From Brachionus manjavacas (taxonomy: Eukaryota > Rotifera > Eurotatoria > Ploima > Brachionidae), in contig JAHQIY010000005.1 in the NCBI GenBank assembly GCA_019054805.1, positions 1,905,501-1,969,500 on the forward strand: a stretch of 64,000 nt of DNA, given 5' to 3'. Both the position numbers and the translations under genes were made by a program. The notes under the pieces are model-generated. The model was given only the letters and a program-made list of their open reading frames with translations, was not told the origin of the DNA and did no database searches. Of this stretch, positions 35,565 through 49,500 are shown piece after piece. Position 1 is the first letter of the stretch, and the number at the start of each line of letters is the position of its first letter.

Positions 35565-37559
35565 AAAACCTTTTCATTAATGTAAATTCTTTATCACTTT
35601 TTTTTGTACTAAAATTTGATTTAATAAAAAATTTTAAATTTAAATTTGATTTATTTTGAATTTAAAAAATAGACGCGAAAAATAAATTTCGTAATTATAT
35701 TTCATGTTCAAATAAAACAGAGCTATCTTTTAAAAAATTAGCATTGAACTTTAAATTATTTCTGACGTTGTTAAATTACGTACAAGTATTTTAAAAAGAA
35801 AAAGTTTAAGATTTTGCGATCATTAAATAATTCAAGTGTTTTTGGTGCCAGCTTATGATTAAGGTTTTTCGAAAAAAACACTTAAAATCCAATTAAAACT
35901 GAATAGAACTACTAGTTTGGCAGACAGATCATCATTTTAACTATTATTTAATAAAATTATTAAACTCAGAAGAATAAATTTTAAATTATTAATATAAATT
36001 TTGGCTTTTAATTTCAGTTATTCGTGACATTTCAGAAAAATAAAAAAAATAATCAGGATAAATTTTTTTTAAATGAATCATTTATATTTGGCAGTGATAA
36101 ATAAAAAATACTTTTTTTATTCATAAATATCATAGGCTAAATTAGATTAATTAGAAAAAATGGGATCAAAATTTTAAAGGCTTTTAAAAATGAAAAAATT
36201 AAAAAAAATAATGATTGAGTTTAAAGCGATTAAAATCTTATATTATTAATTTTTAATCTTGATTATAACAGGTTTCATAGTTTTAAAAATAATTTCCACT
36301 TTATGGATTAAGCGGTGTTCAAAATAAACATTAAATTTCATTGAAAAATATCAAGCTTTTCTACTTTTAGCTTAACTTAGATCCATTTTTTTATGTAAAA
36401 TTCTTATTATTATCTCTCAAAAATCAAGCCATATTTAAAATAATTTTTTTCTTAGAAATAAAATTTTTGATTCATTGAAATTTTTAAGGCAACGCTTTTT
36501 CAAATATAAACTAATTTTTTTATCGATTAAACTTTAATCAATTGTCTGACATAATCTAAGATCATCGATTTCTGGAGAAAAATTATCAAATTAAAGAAAT
36601 CAAATTTTATTTTTATAGACAAAAATTCAAGTGGGTCATTTTATTAGTTACCTTTAAGAAAAAAGATTAGAAAATTTATAATGTTAATACTAATTTAATT
36701 TTTGAGACATTTATACTAAAATTGAAAGGTATCCCATTTCTACAGGTTTCATTTCTTTAACAATTAAGCCATTTGACATGTTCTTTTCGCTTTTCAATCA
36801 TCGTTAAAAATAAATTAAAATTTATCTTTACGTAGCTTCTTTTTACTTTATTTTTTTTTAAATGATATATGCTCGGATATGGCACCTAGCATACTAAATC
36901 CCGTTTGTTCTAAACTATTCTAAACGCGAGTATATGTGTGAAATTTAGTCGAAACAAATTCTGAAATTTATTTATAAGCTTCATTTTTTGGTGGTTGTGT
37001 TCTTGTTAACATAGTAACACTATTAATTCAAAGTAAATTTATTTTAAATTTTAAGCATAATGTTTGGGCCTTTCTCTATTTATTTTTTTCGTAGCTTTTT
37101 ATATTTTGTTTAGTTTCGTCGTTTAAAATTAAAACCAGTGTTGTCAATAGCAAGTTTATAGAAATAGGTAAAATATTGACCAGTTAGCCAAAAGTTATTA
37201 ATAATTAAAATTTTCTTTCAACAACGACTTGGCTTTAGGCTAATAGGAAATTCTAATCCAAGCACATACCTATTTAATTGCGTACACCCATTTTTGTTTA
37301 TTCAAGATAATATTTTTCTTTTACTCTTGCTACATGTACATGATCCTAGAGCTAATTTTAAATTTATCTAGAACAAATCAATGATAATATTAAATCCTTA
37401 ACTATGGACAATCATCGACTTAATTTATTTTTGAGTGTATTTTTATTCTTCATTTTTTGTAGATAAAACAAATGCTTTTTATGTCCAAGTCGATTTGATT
37501 ACCTGAAATGATTTTTTAAATATCTAACTTTAATCAGTAAAGAAACAATTGGGAAAAAA
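35565..37559. other. Intergenic interval
   Basis: AT-rich; no gene recognised. A candidate poly(A) signal (TTAATAAAAAAT) for the phosphatase-like gene lies near 35622. Confidence 0.5.
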
Positions 37560-40500
37560 ATGCCCAAAACATCAAGTGCTAGTGATCAACCATCTAAACT
37601 CGACGCTTCTAAGCTCAAAAAAGTACTAGATTATTTTTTTTTTTCAAAAAGTATTCTTTAATAAAATTATTTAATTTAAGCAATCCAATTTATCTTCTTC
37701 CTCGCTTGGTCACGAGTCCAAGTTTACCAAGTCAAACCACGGCTTGTCCAATACGTATAATCTTTCATCAAATTCATCCAACTTAAATGATGATGTAAGT
37801 TTTTTTTGTGTAATTTTTTATCAACTTCAGGTTTCATGAAACTTTAATACTTAAAATAATTAATAAAAATACTTAAAGATATTAACTGAATTCAAATGCA
37901 AATTTAAACTATTGCATTATGAGGCTTTCTTCCAATTATTTAAATACATGATTGCTGATAAACCAAATAATTACAAACAATTTCAGATTAGCATCAGAGT
38001 CTTCTGTAATTTATTAGTAGAAAAATTCTAAATTGATTATTTGACAAAAAATAATCTTATCGTGGTATATTATATCTTTATTTCCTATAAAAGAAAAACA
38101 TAAGTTATTAATATTTTTTGTTATTGAGATAAAATGCGAGTAAAATTATTATTACTTATTTTGACAGAAATATTGCTTTGTGGAAATTAATTGATTGTAG
38201 ATCCTTAGTCCTGGCTTGATTGAAGTGATTTGATTTTAGTGCAACTATAGTAACAATTCAGTTTAGTTTTAGAATTTATTAAAAAAAATTTTTATCGAGT
38301 TTTAAATTCAAATATTATCTAAGTTAACACAATATTGACCGAATAAAATAGATAAAAAATTCTTAAAAAACAATTTTTTTGCTTTATTGTATTGAATTAA
38401 AGGATTCAAAAGAATGGTCACCATAGTGTATAACACTCATGTTAGCTTTTAATCAAAAAATCTTTTTTCTTAAGAGCTGTGTTTATTTTTTGAATGCTTA
38501 TCAATACCTAGATTCCAATTTAAAAAATTTGAATTCTTTGCTATATGAATTTTAAGCCTATTTTTAGAATTAACTGATTAAAAAATATTCAATAACATTA
38601 ATTTTATAATATTGATTTTCAGAGGGCTGGTAATTCAAGATTCTATCAAATAACCCATTATTTTATCTTCAGAAGAAAGAAAATTAACAATTTTTTTATT
38701 GCTTGAAATTCTTTAAAATTTCGGGACTTTTTTGTTTCTTTTTTTATTTGCTTTTGGTTTCCTACAGATACTAAATGCCGCAAATCTTAATCAAAAAAAA
38801 ATTATAGATAGAGATGTTCAATTTAGATATTGCAAAACTGATTTAAAAATGTAAGATTATTTTTTAATGACTTTTTATTAGCATCACAAATTTATTTTAA
38901 TAAAGCAAACAAAATCATGTACTTTCTTAATTTACCATAGGATCATTTAAAATTTTCAAAAATCTAAAAACAACTTTAGCATATTAACTTAAAATTATTT
39001 AAATTTAAATCTAAATTTCATCATTCTCGTTGATTGTTTTGAATAATTAATATAATAATTTTCCAGATATATTAGTTTAATTAAACAAATGAGAGTCTTA
39101 ATGAAAGGAAATAATTTTATAAAATTTTCAAATAAATAATTTAACCGTGCTCAATTTATCATGAACGATTTTAGATATGTCATAATAAATCAGTCTTCAT
39201 GATTTTTTATTGAAAAATGCGTTTGCGAATGTTAAAAGCTAATTCGATTTTGATTTCATTCAATGTTTAAGCCATTTTTTGCTTAGACAAAAAATTGAAT
39301 TCTTAACAATATATTTAAAAAAATATTTTAATCATTCAGTCATTTATAAAGATGTATTCAAAAAGAATGTGAATCAGATAACGACATGAATCGTTTATCA
39401 ATTGTTTGGAGTTGTGATAGAAATTTTTCAATAAATTGTTGGTGTATTATTTAACTAAATACTTAAAAATAGATTTTGATATTGAAATAAGTTAAGTTTT
39501 ATTTTTTTGATTCTTTTTTGGTTGAAATAAATAGATTGACTTTCAATGTGAATTTTAATTTTGATATTACATGATGAAATTGGCAAAATTAAATCTGTTT
39601 TCGCTCAGAAAAACTTGCAGCCTAAAAGACCAAGTAACTATTTTTAATTTTATATTAAATTTCAAACAGGGATATTATCAACAAAAACTAATCAAAAGTA
39701 AAATTAGAATTTTTAGACTTTTGAGTCTGAATAAATTTTGGACGTATTTTTTTTAATTTTATTTAAAATAATTCAATTTAAAAAAACAAGTCATAAAAAT
39801 ATTGTTCTAATTTTAGTACATTTGTGTTTAACGATTAATTTTTAGAGTTTTTAGAAAAAAATTTAACGATGATGTCTTTAAAAGTTTCTAAACCAGATAT
39901 TGGTACTAAGTGTGGTTAATAATTGAATTATAGAGCAAGAAGCATCATCATTGCATAAATGATTCATTTAGGTGAAATAATTCTAAAAAGTCATTAATTT
40001 TGTTATTCAAGATTAATTTCCTTACTTTTAAACGCTTAATTAAGTTGATTGAATAAAATATCTAATTCATTTATGAAGCTTTTTTGTTAACTACAGAAAA
40101 ATCTTGTATGCAAATTAAGTAGATGGTGCTTAGCTCTTAAAAAAGTTCAAGTATTTTAATAACTTGTTTAAACCCTTTTGACTTTTGAGACAATAAAGTT
40201 TAACTAATGGCTCTTGATTTTTAACTTAAATCAGGCTGTGATTATAAATCAGAGAATCAGAGAAAAAAATTTGTTATAAATTTATTTTATTTGTGACACT
40301 TGCCAGTAGTTAATATAAAAAAAGTAGAAAACAAATTTTATATTTTGTTAATAGTTAAGTCAGAAAAAGATAAGTGATAAGTGTTCTTTTTTAGAAAAGA
40401 GTTTTTAAGAATCTCAGAAACTATCCAAATTAAATATGGTGAAATAAGTTTGAGAAAAAATTATCGTTTACATGACTATAAAATTTTTACTTAATAAACC

Positions 40501-43500
40501 ATAATAAGCAATAATTTAAAAAAAAAAAGTGAAATTTTGTTCTATTAGAAATGCTGCTAACTTCACAACCAGACTGCAAATTTTTACGATCATTTACCTA
40601 ACTAATGCTTTGGTAATTTTTTAATTTAATTTCAACGATCTCGTTTTTAGTTCATTTAAATTTTTTAAATTTAGTTATAAAGTTTGAATCTAAAATTAGG
40701 CACAACCGAAAAAAAAAATATCTAAAATTGAATACTTAATGTAAATTTAAATTGATTTACCATTTTCTTAGAGTGCAAATTTCCGGCTTGTTTAAAGACA
40801 CTAAAATATTTAAAAAAAAATTCATTCCTGTCAAGCTTCATAAAGTATTTCTTTTAAATTATTATTACTACTTCACAAACCGTAGTTTCACTCTTAGCAT
40901 CATTTATCTCAATTTTAATGATTTTTAGCATTTAACCCTTTTTCAATTTATCATCCTTTCACTAAAATTTTCTATACAAATTTTATATTTCTAATTTTAT
41001 TTCATTTCTTAATTTTTTCTCATATAAAGATATTTTTATAGATTCGAAGAAGAGTAAAGAAGTTTTCCCAAAATTCAAGCCGTGTACTTTAAAAAATTCG
41101 GTTTTGTTCAAAATTTATTCTATCTTTAGAAAGATAAATTTTAGATGAAAGCCAATTACCAAAAATAATTTTTCAGATTAAATTTATTATTTTGTTGATT
41201 TAAATTAATGCTATTATAATTTTGTTTTCAAAAATCATTCTTTTTATTGAGCATTCATTGTAATATTTAAGATACTTAAATTTTTTAAGTTTTTTTTGTA
41301 ATGATTTACTAAAAATAGAAATATATATAAATATTTCCTAAAATGCGTCAATAATAATTGAATTCTTAAATATCAAGACTTAATCCTCTTTATAGGCATG
41401 AATATTCTGCATTTCTTTTTCATTTAATCAACATTAAGCATCTTTTAAATTTACTTTAATGTTATTTTTAAAAGCAATTGTTTTTAGTTTGAATAGAAAT
41501 TATTTTCTTTAAAATTTATTTCAAGACCTCTGAGGCATTGTTAAATAGGTTTCTTTATTGTACCAGTCAAATTAAAAATGCTCAATTATTTTTTTAGAAC
41601 TTAATTATTTTAAATAAATTTAATAGTTCAGTAGACTGTAAAAATAAAAACTAACAAGATTAAAGAAGTTTTCAATAACATGTTATTATTTGTTCTATCT
41701 TATGTCATATAAATAAAAATATTTGAGTGTAACCTAGCAAAAACTTATGAACGCAATATTCATTTCATTCATAATAATCGTAAAATTTTGGCATAATATT
41801 TTCTGATTTGGATATGGTTAATTCAATTTATTTTAAAATTTGTTTTTTCTTTTTTCGATTTCATTTGCCATCATTAAGGTGATGTAAATATAAAAGAAAA
41901 GTTTAAAAAAGTTAAGTAATTTATTTGAGATTTAAAAAATTTAGTAAATTTAAGGATAAATAAAAAACTAAAAAAATAGCTAATTAAAATCATTTAATGA
42001 ATTACTCAATTTTTATTGAAGTTTTTTTTTCAACAAAATTCTAAATTTCAATTTTTTTATTTTAAATATCATAAAATTATGCAAAAAATTTTTAATTTAA
42101 TTTTTATTATTTTCAGTCTATATTTTCAAGATATGTGAAAAAATCCGAAACAACTTACAAAAATTATTTTTTTAAGGTAAATAAAAAGCGTTCTTTTTCG
42201 AGTTTTAAATCCTTATAAATTTTTTTTCATAAAACGTTTTTTTAATTAATTATCAAATTCCAATTTTCTAAAAAGAAATAAATAAAAAATTTTATTAGAC
42301 GACAGGGTCTAATATTTTTTCGAAAATTGTTCCTTTAAAATTATCTATGAAATATAAATAATGATATTTAAATAATTCTAAAAAATCGATCCAAATAGAC
42401 AGGAGTTTTTTCAGGCTTTATTTAATATTATTGATTCATCCGTTAAAATATTTCAGGAATTATCCGTCGAATTTTAACTAATGGAGTAATTTTAATTTGT
42501 ATTTTTTTATAATTTTAATGTAAACCTAGCTAAAGTTTAATCAATAGAAAGTATAAACTTTCACAATTTACTGAATCAATTTTAGACATTTAGAATTAAC
42601 GCTAATCGTTATTTCTTTTTGATTCTAATATCACAATGATGTCAAAAATTTCAAAAATGTAGTTTAATAAATTCTACAGAAAAAGATTCAGGAAAAAAAT
42701 ATTTGAGCTTCCTTAATGTTGTTTAGATTATTTTTTTGGTATTGCAAAATATGCAGCTATAAGATTCAGGTAGATAATTTAAGAATTAATTGAAAAAAAG
42801 AACAAGTAATTTAAAATTATTTTTCGGTATTATTTTTCGAAAGAAATGTGTTGTGAGTTTGTGAAGATCATTTGATAAATATTAAAGGGGCGAAAAACTA
42901 GTCAATATAGTTTAAAATTATGACATTTTAACCTCAATTTTATGTCGCTTTTAGGATAAGAAAATCTGGTTAAATAAAATAAATTATGAATACCTATGAT
43001 TTCATAAAATTTATTTAACTATTCTCTTATTTTTAATGAAATTTCAAATTTCTGGATTTAAAAAAAGTACAATTTGAGCTATTTAAAGCAGTTTTTTAGC
43101 ATGTATTTTTATATCCATTCAATGAAGTAATACATTTAATTTAATATGTGCTTTTTATTCTAAAATATGGTAAGAAATTCTTTAATTTAAAAAATATATT
43201 GAAAAAATAAACGCCTCTTTTACAAAAAAAGATTAAAAAAAAATTTTTTTAAGAAAATAAATTAGCAATCGGTTTTTAAACATCCTAATCGTTTAATTTT
43301 TTCAATCGATTCTAAAATAAGCTAAAATTTTTGGTTAAGAGAATCAAGTTTTTTTATAATATTCAGAAAAAAATAAACATATTCAGAAATACTAAATTCA
43401 TAATAAATAATTAAAATGATATAAACTTTGTAAATGGATATTTTTAAATGTATTTCAATTTTTTTTTACAATTCTCCAACAACAAGCAAAGATTATTTTT

Positions 43501-46500
43501 TTTTATAAATTAAAAGCGTCCTTCCCTCCACTTTTCAGGTTTAATTCAGCAAAATTTATTAATAAAATAATAAATTTTTTTAATTTCTATTTTTTTAATG
43601 TCTTCAATTGGTCCTTTAAATAGTATCAGCTGAAATATTAAATCTAAAATCTAATTCCGGTCCTTGCAAAATATTTTAAAAAAATGTCCGTATTTACACA
43701 GGCTTTATTTAGTTAGTACATTAAATTTATAAGCTGATTCAATTTAAAGAGCTAATTTTGGATATTTAGATAAATTTTTTAAAATTTTTACATTTTTGTT
43801 CTTTTAATAAGAGTTTTTTAGAGTTGGCGGAAACCTAAAATCGACTAATAAAATATTTTAAATTTTTTCAAAACATTTTTCAATCGCTAGGCTGAAAAGA
43901 AGGACTTATTTCCATTCTGTGCGATCTGAGGTTAACTTCAAATTATTTTATAATAATAATAGAGTGACATATCTAGTATTATTATTAGATAATAGACAAA
44001 ATAAAAACACTAATAAATTCTAAAATTGTTTTTAGAATTTAATAGATACATTATTATTATTATTAAATAATAATAGTAAACATGTCTATTAAAATAATAA
44101 TTGTTAAAGCTTATATAAAATTCTTTAAATAATGAAAGTTGAATTTACTTTGTTAAAGTCGGATGTTTTTTTTTAACATGGGTCAAATTAATTCATTTTT
44201 TAAGACATGTCATTAAAATTGAACATTACTCTATTCGGGTCTAATGGTTTATGAGAACGTTTGTTCACTTATTGGGTGAACAATTCCTATTCTCAGGTTT
44301 GGTGAACAATCTGTTCACGTAATATTTTGTTCACCAATATGTGAATTGAAATAATTTAAAAAAAAAAAAAAAATTTTTGGTGACCAGACCGTACATTTGG
44401 TGAACAATTTTGAAATTAGCTGAACTATCCTAGGCTTATGTAAACAATTCACGATGAAATAAAATTTTTTTTTCGAATTCGATTTAAAAAAAAATATATT
44501 TTAAGGTATCGTTGTGATATTTTTAATAAAAAAAAATTGTTAGTTTTGTTTATGTGTTTTACTCATATGGCTTTTTAAACCTCTATCACTTTCAAAAAAA
44601 CGACCGCAATATTCTATCGGATTACGTTTGCCACTCAAAACTTTTGTAATTTTTACTCTAGACTCCTCGTTACAAGGTTTCGACTTGACCAAATTTTCAT
44701 ATACATTTACTTTTAATTTTATATTTTTAACTCTTAAATCAATGTTATCAATCGAATCTCGATTTTTTGATTCAACACAGTCATTGTCCAAATCATCAAC
44801 ATCATCGACGCTATAAATCAATTCTGACTCATTTTTTGTTAATGTAGAAGTACCCTCCGAATTTTCATTTCGACTTTTAATCGTCTTATCTTCACTAATG
44901 TCTGGATCATTATCTTCAAATTCATCTTATTCAATCTTCTAATATAAATATATTTCAAGTGAAATAAATTTACTTTAGGTGAACAAGTTATATTTTATGT
45001 GAACAAAATACATCAGTTCACATATTGGTGAACAAAATATTACGTGAACAGATTGTTCACCAAACCTGAGAATAGGAATTGTTCACCCAATAAGTGAACA
45101 AACGTTCTCATAAAACACTAGACCCCTCTTTTCTAAAACCAGTGCTCATTTTTTAGTGACATGTCACTAAATTGGGATAATTACGTTAATTAAAAAAGCG
45201 TCTTGTTATTTCGAATTTTTTGCTAACTTTAAAAAAAGCAAATATTAAACTAGTTTTTTCCTTTGAAAAAATTCACAAAGCTGTTTTGTTTAAAAATTAG
45301 CATAAGAAAAAAACTTCAAAATATTAAATTTTCAAACAAATAAAATAAACACCAAAACTAAACTGTATTTTTTGTTGCTAATTTGAAAATACCCCGCAAA
45401 TTAATTAACTTTTCGAGGAGAGAAAATTTTTCTAAATTTGCCGTCCCATGCCTGAATTTAAGACGAAAACCGCCCAAGCCCATTAAACAAACCTGCATAT
45501 TCATCAAGACTAAACACTTAACACCCATACACAAAAACACCATAGCAAAAAAGAAAAAAAAACAATCCACATTCGCATTCACTCAAGCCCATTCATGTAC
45601 ACATTGACTCGTACGAACAATCACAGCACTAACTAGAGCTAACTAGAACAAGCAACCAAAAAGGGGCAAAATAATCATAAATTAAACCACATTACATTAT
45701 AATATTCTTTTGTTGATTATCTTTGTTTGCTCTTAAGCTTCGTTTAGATTTCTCCACAGACACAGACAAAAAGAGAGAGAGAAAAAAAGGAAAAAAGAAA
45801 AAAAAAAAAAGAGGAAAAATCGCTAACCCCAACTGACCTGACCGACCACAAACTGATTAGCAACAAAAAAAGAAAAAAAAATTTCTCATTTTAGGCAAAA
45901 CCAAGGCAAACAGGCGTCAACCAGAACCGAGCCCACTCTCACACAAGTTCGAATGGTGGTAGTCCGGCTATCATTCAGCCCAATCAGCACAGCGACACGA
46001 CGACAATGAGTCAAGCAAACGCGACGAGCAGCGGCAACAATTCGGCGATGACAACGACGAGCGCAGCGACGAGCACAGCAACGAGCAGCCAAGGCAAGCC
46101 GTCGGCGCACGGCAAACAAGCGTCAGTGAACGCGCAGTCGAAGGCAGCGAGCAACAAGAGCTCGAAGGTGGCGGGCGGGCAGAGCAGCGGCGCGGCCCTC
46201 GCGGCCAAAGAGCTGACCAAGCTGCCCAACCTGAAGGAGGCCGGGGCGGGCGAGCGCGAGCGCCTCTTTCTCGACAAGATCCAGCAGTGCGCGACTCTGT
46301 TCGACTTCAACGAGCCGCTCAGCGACCTCAAGTCCAAGGAGGTGAAGCGGCAAACGCTCAACGAACTGGTCGAGTACGTGACGGTGACGCGGAGCGTGCT
46401 CACCGAGCCCATCTACGACGAAATAGTCAAAATGTTCTCGGTGAACATGTTCCGCACGCTGCCGCCGTGCTCGAACCCGACCGGCACCGAGTTCGACCCG

Positions 46501-49500
46501 GAGGAGGACGAGCCGAACTTGGAGGCCGCGTGGCCCCACTTGCAAATAATCTACGACTTTTTTCTCCGCTTTCTCGAGTCGGCCGACTTTCAGCCCAACA
46601 CGGCCAAAAAGTACATCGACCAAAAGTTCCTGCTGCAGCTGCTCGAGCTGTTCGACAGCGAGGACCCGCGCGAACGCGACTTCCTCAAGACCATACTGCA
46701 CCGCATCTACGGCAAGTTTCTGGGCCTGCGCGCCTACATACGCAAGCAAATCAACAACACGTTCCACCGGTTCATCTACGAGACCGAGCGGCACAACGGC
46801 ATCGCCGAGCTCCTGGAAATACTCGGCAGCATCATAAACGGGTTCGCGTTGCCGCTCAAAGACGAGCACAAGCACTTTTTGGTGAGAGTGCTGCTGCCGC
46901 TGCACAAGGCCAAGCTGCTCAGCGTCTACCATCCGCAGCTGGCCTACTGTGTCGTCCAGTTTCTGGAAAAGGACCCCAGCCTCACCGAACAAGTGATCAA
47001 GGGCCTGCTCAAGTTCTGGCCCAAGACCCACAGCCCCAAGGAGGTCATGTTCTTGAACGAGCTCGAGGAAATACTGGACGTGATCGAGCCCGTCGAGTTC
47101 CAGAAGGTGATGGTGCCGCTGTTCAAGCAGCTGGCGCGCTGCGTCTCCTCGCCCCACTTTCAGGTGGCCGAGCGCGCCCTCTACTACTGGAACAACGAGT
47201 ACATCATGAGCCTGATCGGCGAGAACGCCACCGTCATTCTGCCCATCATGTTTCCGGCCTTGTACAAAAACACCAAGTCCCACTGGAACAAGACCATTCA
47301 CGGCCTCATTTACAATGCGCTCAAGCTGTTCATGGAGATGAACCAGAAGTTGTTCGACGAGTGCTCGCAGAAGTACAAGGCCGAGAGGCAGAGGGACAAG
47401 GAAAAGCTGAGGGAGCGCGACGAGCTCTGGAGCCGCATTGAGAACGTGGCCAGGAAGAATCCCAAGTACAAGGACTTTGCGCAGAGCGGCCAAGTCAATG
47501 TGAGCGCCAAGGCGGACATGGACGACTTGGACGACTTGACTGCCGTGTCCAAGAAAGACATTGAAAACGAGGCCAAAGAGGTGAGCGTTTTTCTAAACTA
47601 GTTTCAGTCTAATTTTTGTCTATTTTTATTTGCTTTTATTTGTCTATTCAAGTTTAAAAAATCCAATAGTAGAAATGTGTTTAATCTATCAGGTAATCAT
47701 TGTCTTACTCACCGATGCACTTTTCTGTCGCCTATTCTGTTTTTTTTCCAAGTTTTTCTTCGGTTTTTTTCTTAACTCTTGTTGCTGTTAGACATTTGCT
47801 TGACGCTTCAAGGCCGCAAACACTTTTGTGCACTTTTTTTCAATTTTTAAAATTAAATGAAGATATTTTTCAAATAATAATTAAAAAATAATTTTTTTTA
47901 TCATTTATTTAAACAAAAAGGAAATTAAGAACTTTTTTTAAACAAATATAAAATTTTATTTTTAACACTAGAAGCACCGACGAGTCAAAATGACTCTTTT
48001 TCGATTTTTGGCCGCTATAATCAAAGTCAATTTTTGCTATTTGAGCAAAATTGTTTTTTCAGCATAGAAATAAGAATAACTTTCTAAATTAACTAAATTC
48101 AAATAAAAAAAAAGTTTCCTTTTGTACCAAATCAAGTATATACTACTAGAAGCACCAATTAATTAAAATTTTGAATTTATCTGACTCAAATCCTAATACT
48201 TGGACAAAGATAAGCAAATTTAAAAAATGCAAAAATTATAGTTTGCGTATTTTACATGAAAGACGAAGAATTGGTTCAAAAAGAAATGAATTCACTAGAA
48301 GATAAAAATTTTGCCTGATACCTTTTTTAGCCAAATTTGTATTTTCACTCAATTAAAATTAAGTTTTGAATAGATTTATCCAAATAATTAATTTGTATCC
48401 ATTAGATTCCATTAAAACGAGTTATTTTGACTCGTTTTGGTTTATTTTTATAGCTGTATCGAATGTTTTCTAAATACTAATACTTATTCAAATAAAATGT
48501 TTGTGAATTAATTTATACAAAAAAAATTAAGAAGTAAAATGAAAATTAGCACTTAAAGATTTTATAATGTGAAAATGTTATCTGTATGCTGAAAATAATT
48601 AGTTAATTTAGATAATATTTATTTTAACTTAAAATTCGTTACTAAGAAATAGAAGAAAAAAATTTTATTTGATTATTTTTTTACCAGAATTGCTTTTGCT
48701 TATGAGCAATTGGTGTCTGAATATACTTCAGTGGCATTGGTAAAATTTGTTAATTTCCCTTTCTGGGATAATAATGCAAGTATTCTTAAATTAATTTTGG
48801 GTTTGTTAATAACACCAAAAAAATAATTATTTTCTAATTTCCTTTTAACAATGAACTTAAAACAAAAAATTTTATATTTACCAAGAACTTGAGATGAAAA
48901 TTTTTTTAGGAAATGATTAATTAGTTCTTTTAGTTAATGAGCACAATCGATCACAAATTTGTAATAATACCCTGAGTGAACTTTCATAATCACCTTTGAT
49001 AAGTCAAAAACAAATGATCTTAAATTTTTACCAAAGTTTTTTTAATTAAAATTAACAAATTTTTAATACATTATTTCCTAAATTTAACTATTAAAATTAT
49101 TAATTTTTTTTGAACAGTTAGATTCTTATTAATTTTGTTAAAAATTACTTATACCTAATACTAATGCAATAAGTGTGAATTCAGATTTATTCCTTCAACA
49201 GTTCTATAGCTTCAGTCTTTATTTTTGATTTAATAAAATTTATTTTTAAGGATTAACAAATTTAAAATAAAATAATTTTATATGGGAACAAATTAAAAAT
49301 TTCTGAAACTAAAAGTCGATTAATTTATTTTTATTTTATAAAGGTAAAATAATTCTGTCTCGTAAATATTGACAATATTTCAAAGATTAAAAAAGTAAAT
49401 ATTTTTTGGAAAATGTTTTTACGATTTACTATTTTTTTCTGTTCAAAATTTAGTTGAAGACATAAATTTTACTTGATATTCTAATTCATTTTTTGCTTGT

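Noticed and set aside
45383..45607. Plus- and minus-strand 74-codon frames before the B56 exon
   Set aside because: Composition is biased by A-rich DNA, there is no homology I know, and no splice connection to B56 in frame.
46123..47493. 456-codon antisense open frame and a 384-codon frame in the third phase over the B56 exon
   Set aside because: Shadows of the GC-rich B56 coding strand: few stops arise because TAA and TAG are rare in such DNA. They match no family and have Ala/Gln/Val/Leu-biased composition.
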